Shown here in pieces: positions 1 to 7,191 of a stretch of 22,483 nt of DNA. The translations under genes were made by a program, and so were the position numbers. The notes beneath the pieces are model-generated. The model saw nothing but the letters and a program-made list of their open reading frames with translations, was not told the origin of the DNA and searched no databases. The stretch comes from Candidatus Saccharimonadota bacterium (GTDB lineage: Bacteria; Patescibacteriota; Saccharimonadia; Saccharimonadales; Saccharimonadaceae). The number at the start of each line of letters is the position of its first letter. Position 1 is the first letter of the stretch. The stretch is taken from contig JAQGGY010000046.1 in assembly GCA_028289095.1 (NCBI GenBank), positions 1-22,483 of the forward strand, in the 5' to 3' direction.

Positions 1-2
1 CG

Positions 3-281
3 AGAATCGAATACCTATTTAAGAAAATATACGGGCCTGAATATTCATTTGAATTTGAAATTAGCGATCGGGTTATTGACGATATGGCATATCAAAAAGA
101 AATTGAACATGAAACGAGTTCCATGAAGATTACAAAGCAGTGGCTTGACTCACTCGACCCAGGTGACGATGAATCAGTCTGGAGGATTATGAGTACAATA
201 CACCCCGCATATAGCCCCGATCATGAATCTAATGTTGGATCACGAGGCTCGAAAGTGGATTTGTATCCTGATACTCCATAG
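3..281 (+). CDS. 3' end of an unrecognised protein (partial)
   Basis: The reading frame is open from the left edge of the window to a TAG at 279-281, giving about 92 visible residues. An internal ATG at 84 could start a 65-residue protein, but no ribosome binding site or -10 box precedes it, and the residues upstream of it read as ordinary coding sequence, so I treat it as the C-terminus of a longer gene. The tail is polar and acidic (SLDPGDDESVWRIM) and ends in a low-complexity stretch, VDLYPDTP. There is no membrane segment and I recognise no family. Function unknown. Confidence 0.5.
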   Translation, partial: RIEYLFKKIYGPEYSFEFEISDRVIDDMAYQKEIEHETSSMKITKQWLDSLDPGDDESVWRIMSTIHPAYSPDHESNVGSRGSKVDLYPDTP

Positions 282-377
282 TACTATAAGAAAAGTTTCA
301 AAACTCGCCAACTAGCGGCCGTCAAACATAAACGCGATAAATAGGTTTTTTCAAAAGTTCTTTTTGTTTACGCCTAC

Positions 378-395
378 GCTTACATGCTTTATACT
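378..395 (+). promoter_or_regulatory. Pilin-type promoter cassette, copy 1
   Basis: The 18-mer GCTTACATGCTTTATACT ends in a -10 hexamer TATACT (390-395). The ATG of the pilin is at 406, exactly 10 nt after the hexamer, which leaves no room for a Shine-Dalgarno leader. The same 18-mer, with at most one mismatch and the same spacing, precedes three other pilins in the window. A possible -35 is TTTACG at 367-372 (17 nt spacer). Confidence 0.7.
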
Positions 396-405
396 ATGAA
401 TTAAT

Positions 406-927
406 ATGTGGGCAAAACAAAAACAAATAGGATTTACGATTGTCGAATTACTCATCGTCATCGTCGTTATAGGTATTCTAGCGGCAATTACTATCGTGGC
501 CTACAACGGCGTACAAAATCGTGCTCAAGATACAAAGCGAGTACATGATGCGCAAGCTATTGTTACTGCGCTCGAGGCGCAGAAGACAGTATCTGGAAGC
601 TACCCATGGGCTGTTCCAAATGATCCTTCAGGTTGGGAGGTGAGCAAGAATACTCCAGCAACGTTCATATCTAGCTTAAAGTCATCTGGAACACTAAACA
701 GCTTTACACCGGTGGATCCAATTAACACCGGCAATTATTTCTATAAGTACTATAAATACAGTGCTGGCAATGCAGGGTGCGATGCTGCAAGGGGAGACTA
801 CTATGTACTTGTGATTCAAATACTTAGCTCGAAAGCGGGAAATGGCCAAGGTCCTGGATTTAGCTGTAGCGGAAGAGACTGGGGACTCAATGAGGGAGCA
901 TGGGTCACAGGATCATACACCAATTAA
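406..927 (+). CDS. Type IV pilin-like protein 1 (prepilin)
   Basis: This 173-residue protein is a short class III-type prepilin. It has a charged leader MWAKQKQIG, a predicted prepilin-peptidase cut between Gly9 and Phe10, Glu at +5 of the mature form, and a hydrophobic helix (GFTIVELLIVIVVIGILAA) that anchors the subunit before assembly. The polar C-domain contains one Cys pair in the arrangement C...YYVLVIQ...C...W, also seen in the pilin at 9362, so the two probably belong to one subfamily. The start is supported by the conserved promoter 10 nt upstream. No pilus motor or peptidase gene is in the window, so assembly must rely on genes elsewhere. It could be a major or a minor subunit; this cannot be decided here. 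Confidence 0.92.
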   Translation: MWAKQKQIGFTIVELLIVIVVIGILAAITIVAYNGVQNRAQDTKRVHDAQAIVTALEAQKTVSGSYPWAVPNDPSGWEVSKNTPATFISSLKSSGTLNSFTPVDPINTGNYFYKYYKYSAGNAGCDAARGDYYVLVIQILSSKAGNGQGPGFSCSGRDWGLNEGAWVTGSYTN

Positions 928-1082
928 ACTCACAGCCAGCATCCCTCTAATCAAATTACAGCAGCCAATGCTCACCAGAGTGGCGGGTTTTGACTTTGAA
1001 CTATATGCAATATTAGTTAGGTGACGTTATGAACTCCTACACGAGAACCACAGAACATAAGTGTAGTGATAAAATTTTTTTC

Positions 1083-1107
1083 GGAAGTCTGTTTTGTTTG
1101 GTATAGT
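1083..1107 (+). promoter_or_regulatory. Extended -10 promoter with GAAGTC element (EEP gene)
   Basis: The sequence GAAGTCTGTTTTGTTTGG leads straight into TATAGT (1102-1107), with TGG in front of the hexamer forming an extended -10. The ATG follows after 7 nt (1115), predicting a leaderless mRNA. The 22 bp at 1083-1104 recur exactly at 1852-1873 before the next gene. Confidence 0.65.
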
Positions 1108-1114
1108 TATAAAC

Positions 1115-1804
1115 ATGAAAGTTGCCACACTTAATTTAGCCGGTTATAAAAATTGGATGAAGCGGGAATCAAACATCGTATCGTATTTGGAAGCGACAAA
1201 TTCAGACATCGTATTCTTCCAGGAAGTGAAATTTAATAAGGAATACTCACCATACTCTCAGTCCAAATATCTAAATAGTAAACTGAGCACACCTTATATA
1301 TATGCTCAGACAAGCGTCAGTCGCTACTATACGCAGTCCGATGGCGTTGAATCTCGTGAAGGCTTAGCAGTGTTAAGTAGATATCCAATTATCGACAGCG
1401 AGATCCTGGTTTTGACGAAAAGACCAGATGATAAACACACTCGTATCATTCAAAAGGTAGATATATTAATCAACGATCAGGTCATCAGCTTCACCAACGT
1501 CCACTTTTCGAATAATCTATATTCGAATGAACAGCTAGCCGAAACTCTGCAGATCATCAAAAATACTGATAGCAAAAGCGTGGTACTTGGTGATTTTAAT
1601 ATCTTTGATATAAAAACGGTGAAAGATCTATACGCTGCAGACTACGTTGCATCTACTGAATTTATGCCGTACATTTCATTTCCATCGGAAAATGTAACCC
1701 TCGATTACGTATTGATGCCACGAGATTACACGCTTACGTCATTGAGCATAGGCGAAAACCTATCTGACCATAACGCCTTATCCTTTGAATTCATAACGAA
1801 GTAG
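1115..1804 (+). CDS. Endonuclease/exonuclease/phosphatase (EEP, DNase I-fold) family protein
   Basis: This 229-residue protein carries the full metal-dependent EEP active site: Asn7 (TLNLAG), Glu37 (VFFQEV), His130 (TNVHFS), Asp160 and Asn162 (VLGDFN), Asp197 (TLDYVL) and the terminal Asp218-His219 (LSDH). The family cleaves phosphodiester bonds in DNA, RNA, phospholipid head groups or nucleotides; the substrate cannot be told from sequence alone. It has no signal peptide or membrane helix, so it is probably cytosolic. The ATG at 1115 is preferred over an in-frame TTG at 1094 because TTG would lie inside the promoter and MKVATLNLAG is the normal family N-terminus. The length is on the short side for the superfamily but no motif is missing. 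Confidence 0.92.
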   Translation: MKVATLNLAGYKNWMKRESNIVSYLEATNSDIVFFQEVKFNKEYSPYSQSKYLNSKLSTPYIYAQTSVSRYYTQSDGVESREGLAVLSRYPIIDSEILVLTKRPDDKHTRIIQKVDILINDQVISFTNVHFSNNLYSNEQLAETLQIIKNTDSKSVVLGDFNIFDIKTVKDLYAADYVASTEFMPYISFPSENVTLDYVLMPRDYTLTSLSIGENLSDHNALSFEFITK

Positions 1805-1851
1805 ATCCACTAGCGGCAGCCAAGCATAGCATAATGATATAATGTTACTTT

Positions 1852-1876
1852 GGAAGTCTGTTTTGTTTGGTATGAT
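1852..1876 (+). promoter_or_regulatory. Extended -10 promoter with GAAGTC element (membrane protein gene)
   Basis: GAAGTCTGTTTTGTTTGG is followed by TATGAT (1871-1876) and, after 6 nt, the ATG at 1883. It is a direct copy of the upstream part of the promoter at 1083. A second good extended -10 (TGATATAAT, hexamer 1838-1843) lies upstream and could give a short-leader transcript. Confidence 0.65.
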
Positions 1877-1882
1877 TGAAAC

Positions 1883-2263
1883 ATGATAAATATCGCAACT
1901 ATAATCTCCTGCGTCATACTTTTTGGCCTTAGCCTGTTTCAGCTATCATTAATTCTCGGCGCGCCGATTGGTAAGTATGCATGGGGAGGATCGCATAAAG
2001 TTTTGCCAAAGAAATTAAAAATAGGCAGCATGATTTCTATTTTTCTATATGGAATCTTCGCTATTATCATTCTGAGTAAAGCCGGTATGCCTACATTCAT
2101 ACCTAACAACACTGTCGTTAATGTTGGAATTTGGGTGCTGGCTGTTTATTTTGCCGTTGGCGTTATCATGAATGGTATTTCACGCAGTAAACCAGAGCGT
2201 AACCTTATGACACCAATAGCACTAGTCCTTGCGATTACAACGTGCTTTATAGCGTTAAGCTAA
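1883..2263 (+). CDS. Conserved four-helix membrane protein
   Basis: This 126-residue protein has four predicted membrane helices, at roughly residues 3-26, 45-66, 79-99 and 107-125. Between the first two lies a distinctive loop, GAPIGKYAWGGSHKVLPKKL, whose Gly/Trp/Lys pattern I recall from a widespread but uncharacterised bacterial membrane family, so I give no function. It is preceded by a leaderless-type promoter and stands alone, with its own promoter, between the EEP gene and the DUF2207-like gene. Confidence 0.85.
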   Translation: MINIATIISCVILFGLSLFQLSLILGAPIGKYAWGGSHKVLPKKLKIGSMISIFLYGIFAIIILSKAGMPTFIPNNTVVNVGIWVLAVYFAVGVIMNGISRSKPERNLMTPIALVLAITTCFIALS

Positions 2264-2355
2264 TTTTTTAAAGAATTAAGATTAAGTGAACTAAAAGTTC
2301 CGAACGTATATAGCAGAAAGCCGCTCAGCATAATGATAAAAGATACCGTAACTGT

Positions 2356-2361
2356 TATAAT
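2356..2361 (+). promoter_or_regulatory. Extended -10 promoter (TGTTATAAT)
   Basis: A perfect TATAAT with a TG one base upstream lies 8 nt before the ATG at 2370, again leaving no Shine-Dalgarno leader. Confidence 0.6.
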
Positions 2362-2369
2362 TCATTAAT

Positions 2370-3266
2370 ATGACTTTCAGTACCGACGACGGCTCCATCT
2401 ACTTGCTATATATGTTCGTGGCACTGCCAATATTAATAATCTATCCATTAGTAGTACGCACCATCTCTCGACTGAGGCTGCGACAAATATCTCGTGCGCA
2501 AACAATCGTTACGATGTATGAATCGCCCGGTAATTTAACGCCAGCGGAAATAGGCTACATGTACGACGCTGCGTTAAATACACGCGAGTGCGTCGCTACG
2601 GTTTTTGACCTAGAGTACAAAGACTATATACAAATTGATGCCAATGGCGGATTATCGCTAAATATGGCTAGCCCGCAAACTGATTCGCTAAAAGGCCATG
2701 AGAATTTCATCATGCAGCGTGTCGGTGATGGCAGCTATGTATCGATTTTGGGTGATTTAAGCATTATCGATAGCCAACTTTTTAACCACGAAGTTAGTAA
2801 CAGTCTGGTAAGCAGGGGCCTAATACAAGAAAAGTTTTATTTGCGAGTATTAATCGGTGTACTTAGGGCAATTAGGAACGTCTTTTTCTTTTACAGCTTA
2901 CTGATCATCATTACGATAGGTTCGCTGCTTTATACAACTTCGCTATCTATTAGTGAAGTATTAGTGATGTGTGCATTCATGCTAGTTGGGTTTACGCTGA
3001 TCTTTGCACCGCTTTATATAGTCCTTGGCGTCATCCTCACATTTATTTATATAAAGCTAGATGGGATGCGCTGGATTGGCACTAAAAGATTGCGCCACAC
3101 ATGGCCAGCTATCGAAGGATATCGAATATATATCAAACAGGCTCAGTTGGATAAGCTAAATTTTGCAAGCGAAGAGCTGCGTATAAAAGCGCTTGAGAAA
3201 GATTTATCATACGCAGTCGCATTGGGTATGAAAGTTGACTGGAAGTCACGTTTCGACAATCACTAG
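2370..3266 (+). CDS. DUF2207-like membrane protein
   Basis: This 298-residue protein has a first membrane helix at about residues 9-31, followed by a cytoplasmic module, SPGNLTPAEIGYMYDAALNT, then ECVATVFDLEYKDYIQID. That pattern (a Pro-rich start, PAEIGY, then a winged-helix-like segment ending in gly/tyr-ile-ile) matches the cytoplasmic part of DUF2207/YciQ-like proteins. Two long hydrophobic segments at about 170-195 and 200-232 follow, and the end is basic and soluble. Usual DUF2207 proteins have a large extracellular N-domain before the first helix; here it is absent, so this is a shortened form. Function unknown. A role in envelope maintenance is only a guess from family location. Confidence 0.72.
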   Translation: MTFSTDDGSIYLLYMFVALPILIIYPLVVRTISRLRLRQISRAQTIVTMYESPGNLTPAEIGYMYDAALNTRECVATVFDLEYKDYIQIDANGGLSLNMASPQTDSLKGHENFIMQRVGDGSYVSILGDLSIIDSQLFNHEVSNSLVSRGLIQEKFYLRVLIGVLRAIRNVFFFYSLLIIITIGSLLYTTSLSISEVLVMCAFMLVGFTLIFAPLYIVLGVILTFIYIKLDGMRWIGTKRLRHTWPAIEGYRIYIKQAQLDKLNFASEELRIKALEKDLSYAVALGMKVDWKSRFDNH

Positions 3267-3396
3267 GCCTGCGCATAAACCTCAGCTGACAGCCATTGAT
3301 ATATAGGACAACCTTTCAACACACTCACTGAGATCTGTCGGGCGTAATCATAGTAATATAAACTTTAGTAAATACACCTCTATTGTTTGTTCTTAT

Positions 3397-3414
3397 GCTT
3401 ACATGCTTTATACT
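3397..3414 (+). promoter_or_regulatory. Pilin-type promoter cassette, copy 2
   Basis: This is an identical copy of the 18-mer GCTTACATGCTTTATACT. The -10 TATACT is at 3409-3414 and the ATG at 3425 follows after exactly 10 nt. Confidence 0.7.
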
Positions 3415-3424
3415 TAGAGTTAAT

Positions 3425-3988
3425 ATGTGGGTAAAACAAAAACAAACCGGCTTTACGATTGTCGAACTACTGATTGTCATTGTTGTCATCGGCATTTTGG
3501 CGGCGATCACTATTGTCGCATTTAATGGCATTCAAGCGCGCGCCAATGACACCCGAATGAAATCGATCGCCAGTCAACTCGAAAAAGCACTCTACATGTG
3601 GAATGCTGATACCAACGTCCTGCCAAAAGGTGGCTGGAGCTCTACCGTAGCATTTAACGGTATAAATTGCGCAGATGGTACCGGCGGCTGGATATATAAG
3701 AGTGCATATACGTGCGGATTAGAAGACCTGCTTTTATCTAAAAATTACATCCCAGCTGGACTGATCACTGGCGCCCCGAATAACAAAGGGTACGGTACTG
3801 GTACGAATGGGAATAGATCATTTATGTTTTATCCCTGTTCTGGCAATCAGTTCGCACTATATTGGTCGCTAGAAAGCCCTAGTGCTAGTGATTCCGCAAG
3901 TATTACTGCTGTCGAGGCCGCTGGATGTACGGCAGCGCCGAGAGTAACCTACGCAATGAAAGCAGCTAAGCTCATTACACTCAACTAG
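3425..3988 (+). CDS. Type IV pilin-like protein 2 (prepilin)
   Basis: This 187-residue prepilin has the leader MWVKQKQTG, predicted cleavage at Gly9/Phe10 and Glu at +5. The N-terminal helix is identical in sequence to that of pilin 1 up to VAFNGIQ. The C-domain is different from the other copies: it is rich in Gly, Asn and aromatic residues (GGWSSTVAFNG, GTGGWIYKS, KGYGTGTNGNRSF) and has four Cys, enough for two disulfides. The frame is open 14 codons further upstream to 3383, but those codons are the promoter cassette itself, so the ATG at 3425 (MW) is the start. A shared N-helix with a divergent head is what is expected for different subunits of one fibre or for variable heads. Confidence 0.92.
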   Translation: MWVKQKQTGFTIVELLIVIVVIGILAAITIVAFNGIQARANDTRMKSIASQLEKALYMWNADTNVLPKGGWSSTVAFNGINCADGTGGWIYKSAYTCGLEDLLLSKNYIPAGLITGAPNNKGYGTGTNGNRSFMFYPCSGNQFALYWSLESPSASDSASITAVEAAGCTAAPRVTYAMKAAKLITLN

Positions 3989-4026
3989 ATCGTGCCAAAA
4001 ACGCTAACAACGGAACGCTGGTTCAG

Positions 4027-4056
4027 CTAACTTACCACCCACCGTTCCGAAGTTAG
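4027..4056 (+). other. Inverted repeat in the 274-nt gap after pilin 2
   Basis: CTAACTT (4027-4033) can pair with AAGTTAG (4050-4056), and an alternative pairing CGGAACG / CGTTCCG overlaps it. No T-run follows, so I do not call it a terminator. The remainder of 3989-4262 holds no gene that I can see, only the promoter at its right end. Confidence 0.3.
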
Positions 4057-4222
4057 TCATCCACTAGGTGGTGCCCAGCATAGGCTCAATGAACGAAGGG
4101 CCCTAACGGATATCCTTTCAGTTAGGTATTGTTTTGCCGACCTACGCCGTTATCGCACATACAAAGAACGGATAGCACTAAAAAATTGATACTGACTTTT
4201 TTACGAGGTCTTTATGGGGACA

Positions 4223-4251
4223 TTGACTCCTGGACGATATTGTGATATGAT
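4223..4251 (+). promoter_or_regulatory. -35/-10 promoter (TTGACT-17-TATGAT)
   Basis: TTGACT at 4223-4228 and TATGAT at 4246-4251 are 17 nt apart, with TGA in front of the -10. The ATG at 4263 is 11 nt after the -10, so the 5' leader is only a few bases. Confidence 0.65.
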
Positions 4252-4262
4252 TAGTACATTCT

Positions 4263-4595
4263 ATGGAAACGACACGAATGGATAATCACATGGAAAGTTC
4301 ATACCTGATGACCGTATTGATGCAGGCTGCTATCGCAGTCAAGAACGGGGTAATCAACCTGGCGAAGATGCTCTGCTTGGTCATATTGATCTCGATTCCT
4401 ATGTTCAGCGTAGTGCTGCCGTATTGTGCTTTCATGGCAGATAACATGATGCCGGCAGACACCCCTGAAAGACTGACGTTCACGATAGCTGGCGTCATCT
4501 TTGGTGCGATCCTGATGGGAGGAATCCCAGCAGCGGCGTACTGGCTGTACGGCCGCAAACTTGAATCACACTTGTGGCGCAACGACCACTCCTAA
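4263..4595 (+). CDS. Small two-helix membrane protein, unknown
   Basis: This 110-residue protein has an N-terminal polar stretch, then hydrophobic helices at about 33-58 (NLAKMLCLVILISIPMFSVV) and 72-92. The N-terminus contains four Met in the first 18 residues, so the start could also be a little downstream (Met6 or Met10); 4263 is preferred because of its distance from the promoter. No family recognised. It is a single-gene unit, with a promoter upstream and a terminator right after it. Confidence 0.6.
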   Translation: METTRMDNHMESSYLMTVLMQAAIAVKNGVINLAKMLCLVILISIPMFSVVLPYCAFMADNMMPADTPERLTFTIAGVIFGAILMGGIPAAAYWLYGRKLESHLWRNDHS

Positions 4596-4600
4596 TCAAA

Positions 4601-4641
4601 CCCCTGCTAGAGACCCTTGTCCCGCAGGGGTCTTTACATTT
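4601..4641 (+). terminator. Rho-independent terminator
   Basis: CCCCTGC (4601-4607) pairs with GCAGGGG (4624-4630), followed by TCTTTACATTT. An alternative stem AGACCC (4611-4616) with GGGTCT (4628-4633) competes with it. It ends the transcript of the small membrane protein 5 nt after its stop codon. Confidence 0.7.
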
Positions 4642-4924
4642 CAATACAACCCATAGCTCTAGATACATACATATTTACAAGAAATACATTTAGATAAGTG
4701 TAATATATTTTACAGACTTGGCTGGTAGTAAAATAATATAATTATTAGGAATCAAAAATAGGGAATATAGTGCTTATTAGCAGCTTGGAGTTATTGTTAT
4801 CGGAAGTAGATCAGATGAATTAGAGCAGGCAGCTAATCGGATAGAAACCAATCTCACTTCACCGACAGTCACATTAATACTCCTTTTATCTACCGTAGGC
4901 GCTTTTATTTATTTAGGGTACCTG
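4642..4924 (+). promoter_or_regulatory. Leader region of the glucan operon
   Basis: This stretch is AT-rich in its left half, with several possible -10 boxes; the best is TATAGT at 4766-4771. From 4781 the frame of the synthase is open with no stop, and GGAG at 4787-4790 looks like a Shine-Dalgarno site, but no ATG, GTG or TTG lies in frame until TTG 4925. The in-frame translation includes a convincing membrane helix (TVTLILLLSTVGAFIYLGYL), so the synthase probably begins within 4793-4841 at an unusual codon. Confidence 0.45.
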
Positions 4925-6463
4925 TTGCAGCCGTCATATAGAGGCGACCCATTGCCATATACGCTAGCACTGACAGCAGAGATATTTTTAATCATCCAAG
5001 GGTTGCTATCATTTTGGACGATACTGAGCGGGCGCTTTAACCCGCGTAACTTTGAATACCATAGCGCACAAGCAGATTTGTATAATGCCCCAGTTGGTAA
5101 ATCCGCTATAAAGATCCTAAAGAAAAAGGAAGCCGCTATCGCACGGTCGGTCGAGATGTACGTCCACCACCAACCGATAGAAGTGGCCATATTCATTCCT
5201 GTATACGGTGAACCGATAGATGAAATTAGACAGACGGCAATTGCAGCTAAAAATGTGTACGGCAAACATGAAACATATATTTTAGACGACGGTGATTCAC
5301 CTGAAGTTGCAAAAATGGCTGATGCCGTCGGAGTTCATTACATCAATCGACCAACCCACGAACATGCAAAGGCGGGCAATCTGAATTATGCGCTCAGTAA
5401 AACAAAAAACGACTACTTTTTAATTCTGGATGCGGACTTTGTCGCAGAGCCAACAATTTTGTATGAAACACTTCCATTTTTTGAAAATGATAATTTAGCA
5501 TTCGTGCAAACGCCACAGTACTATGACAATCACGACAACTTTGTGTCGACCGCGGCTAGCTTTATGCAAAATGTGTTTTATTCTTTAATTCAATCAGGCA
5601 AGAATCGTTTTAATGCTGCGTTTTGCGTGGGAACGAATGTCATCTTTCGTCGATCAGCTGTCGATAGAATTGGGGGGATTCATGAAAAGTCGAAGTCAGA
5701 AGATATTTGGACGTCGCTTCATCTGCATGAACTTGGTTATGATTCAGTTTACATACCGACCGTACTTGCCATTGGTAAAACTCCTGAAACTCTGAAAGCA
5801 TATTCTAAACAGCAATTACGCTGGGCGACAGGTAGCTTTGAAATATTTCTACGTCATAATCCGCTGCTGAATCGTAAACTGACAATTGATCAACGCCTGC
5901 AGTACTTTGCGACAACATCGTATTATTTCGTAGGATTCTCGGTCCTGCTTTTGTTGCTTTTACCGCCATTACAGATCTATTTTAACCTTTCGCCAATTTC
6001 TACTACCATACCTGTGTGGCAATGGGCGATCATGTACAGCGGATTCTACTTGACCCAATTAATTCTGGCATTCTATACAATGGGCGGCCTAAAAATCAAG
6101 ACATTGATGCTTGCTAACGCATCATTTCCAATATATATCAAAGCCTTCTTTAACGCCTTTCGTAGACGCGAGCAGGCGTGGGATGCAACGAATACGGTTT
6201 CGTATGATTCACCATTCAACTACGTCCGGATGCAGGTGTATGTTTTCATCTTCTTGCTGCTTACTACCTTTGTTGGAATGGTAAAAGCACTCTATACTGA
6301 TGAGTTTTCAATCTCGTTAGCCTGGAATGCGATTAATACAGTCGTATTTGGCTACTTCGTCTGGATTGCAAGGCAAGAATCGCGGATACTGCGTCGTCAG
6401 CGAAAAGAAATAAAGAAACAAGAAAAGATCAATCTGTTGATTAATAAAGGAGCTACATCATGA
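4925..6463 (+). CDS. Processive GT2 glycosyltransferase, cellulose/curdlan synthase-like
   Basis: This is a membrane-embedded beta-glycan synthase of the BcsA type: 512 residues counted from TTG 4925, probably about 30-45 more upstream. Counting from the TTG, the family motifs are DDGD (121-124), the HAKAGNLNYAL segment (147-157), the DAD metal site (169-171), FCVGTN (233-238), SED as the catalytic-base motif (258-260) and QQLRW (296-300), the acceptor-channel motif of processive enzymes. Membrane helices lie at about 10-36, 331-353, 363-386, 434-456 and 465-483. There is no C-terminal PilZ domain, so it is not regulated by cyclic-di-GMP in the BcsA manner. The stop overlaps the next start (ATGA), and two genes follow in one operon, a HlyD-like adaptor and a GH81 beta-1,3-glucanase. 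That context favours beta-1,3-glucan over cellulose as product, which is inference. Confidence 0.9.
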   Translation: MQPSYRGDPLPYTLALTAEIFLIIQGLLSFWTILSGRFNPRNFEYHSAQADLYNAPVGKSAIKILKKKEAAIARSVEMYVHHQPIEVAIFIPVYGEPIDEIRQTAIAAKNVYGKHETYILDDGDSPEVAKMADAVGVHYINRPTHEHAKAGNLNYALSKTKNDYFLILDADFVAEPTILYETLPFFENDNLAFVQTPQYYDNHDNFVSTAASFMQNVFYSLIQSGKNRFNAAFCVGTNVIFRRSAVDRIGGIHEKSKSEDIWTSLHLHELGYDSVYIPTVLAIGKTPETLKAYSKQQLRWATGSFEIFLRHNPLLNRKLTIDQRLQYFATTSYYFVGFSVLLLLLLPPLQIYFNLSPISTTIPVWQWAIMYSGFYLTQLILAFYTMGGLKIKTLMLANASFPIYIKAFFNAFRRREQAWDATNTVSYDSPFNYVRMQVYVFIFLLLTTFVGMVKALYTDEFSISLAWNAINTVVFGYFVWIARQESRILRRQRKEIKKQEKINLLINKGATS

Positions 6464-7191
6464 AATTTACCGGCAGAATAAAATTCTTTTTCGGGATACT
6501 ATTTGTCCTCATTCTGGTCGCGGCGCTAGTACTATATCTAAATGATAGTATGTCCAAATCACATTCTTCAAAGGCACAGTTAGCTGCCGATGCAAGTTCC
6601 CTTGGAACTGACTATCCTGGATTGGTCGTAAAGCAAAATACAGAAGAAGGGGACAAGGTCGTCAAAGACGAAACATTATTCGAAATCAAGAGTGCACAGC
6701 TGAGCGAATCCATCAGTAATAAGTCCGTTTCACCTGAATCGCTGCCATTTTCGATCGACCCTACTAGCGGTAATATTTTGATTAAAGCGTCCGATGACGG
6801 AGTAACGGAAAAAATAAACTATCGTGCTGGATCGTATATTCCTGCCGGCGGCATAGCTGCGACAGTAAACACCGTGGGGTCATTGCATGTAGTCGCGTAT
6901 TTTAAACTATCGCCACCAGACTACGCTCGAATTAGCAAAGATAGCAAACTAAGCCTGACACTGCCCGACAACACTACTATGCAAGCGACGGTTTTCGACA
7001 TATCACTTGTCAGTAATGGCGATCGAGTAGATACAGTAGTGAAAGCAAGAATCAAAGATGCGGACATCAGTGATTTTAGATTTTCAGTCGGAACGCCAGT
7101 TCAAGCAACATTGCAGCTAAGCACGTCGTCTTGGTATCAGACGGTCTATGATCGTATCCTTCAGTTATTTCAGCCGGTAACGCGCTCATGA
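6460..7191 (+). CDS. HlyD-like membrane fusion/adaptor protein
   Basis: This 243-residue protein has one N-terminal membrane helix (about residues 8-28) and an extracytoplasmic domain. Two half-motifs of a biotinyl-lipoyl-like barrel are visible: PGLVVKQNTEEGDKVVKDET (about 53-72) and SGNILIKASDDGVTEKINYR (about 103-122), the second continuing with G-x-IPAGG; a beta-rich tail (LPDNTTMQATVF) follows. This is the HlyD/Alg44-like order without the long coiled-coil hairpin, as seen in adaptors that work with glycan synthases. The start overlaps the synthase stop by 4 nt and its own stop overlaps the GH81 start, indicating coupled translation. The expected role is to receive or guide the growing polysaccharide outside the membrane. 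Family assignment is by motif layout, not by close similarity. Confidence 0.75.
   Translation: MKFTGRIKFFFGILFVLILVAALVLYLNDSMSKSHSSKAQLAADASSLGTDYPGLVVKQNTEEGDKVVKDETLFEIKSAQLSESISNKSVSPESLPFSIDPTSGNILIKASDDGVTEKINYRAGSYIPAGGIAATVNTVGSLHVVAYFKLSPPDYARISKDSKLSLTLPDNTTMQATVFDISLVSNGDRVDTVVKARIKDADISDFRFSVGTPVQATLQLSTSSWYQTVYDRILQLFQPVTRS

Noticed and set aside
4061..4071. CCACTAGGTGG and related CACTAGCGGC strings after several genes, as a dispersed repeat
   Set aside because: Copies are short and diverged, and positions relative to genes vary; not enough for a repeat family.
4599..4641. Riboswitch-like alternative pairing in the terminator after the gene at 4263
   Set aside because: The alternative stem is only six pairs and nothing downstream would be controlled over such a distance; a simple terminator explains it.
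4770..4820. GTG-initiated 16-codon frame before the synthase, as a leader peptide
   Set aside because: The GTG overlaps the last bases of the best -10 box, so it would lie upstream of the transcription start.
4909..5265. Minus-strand frame of 118 codons at the start of the synthase
   Set aside because: Antisense shadow of a well-supported GT2 gene.
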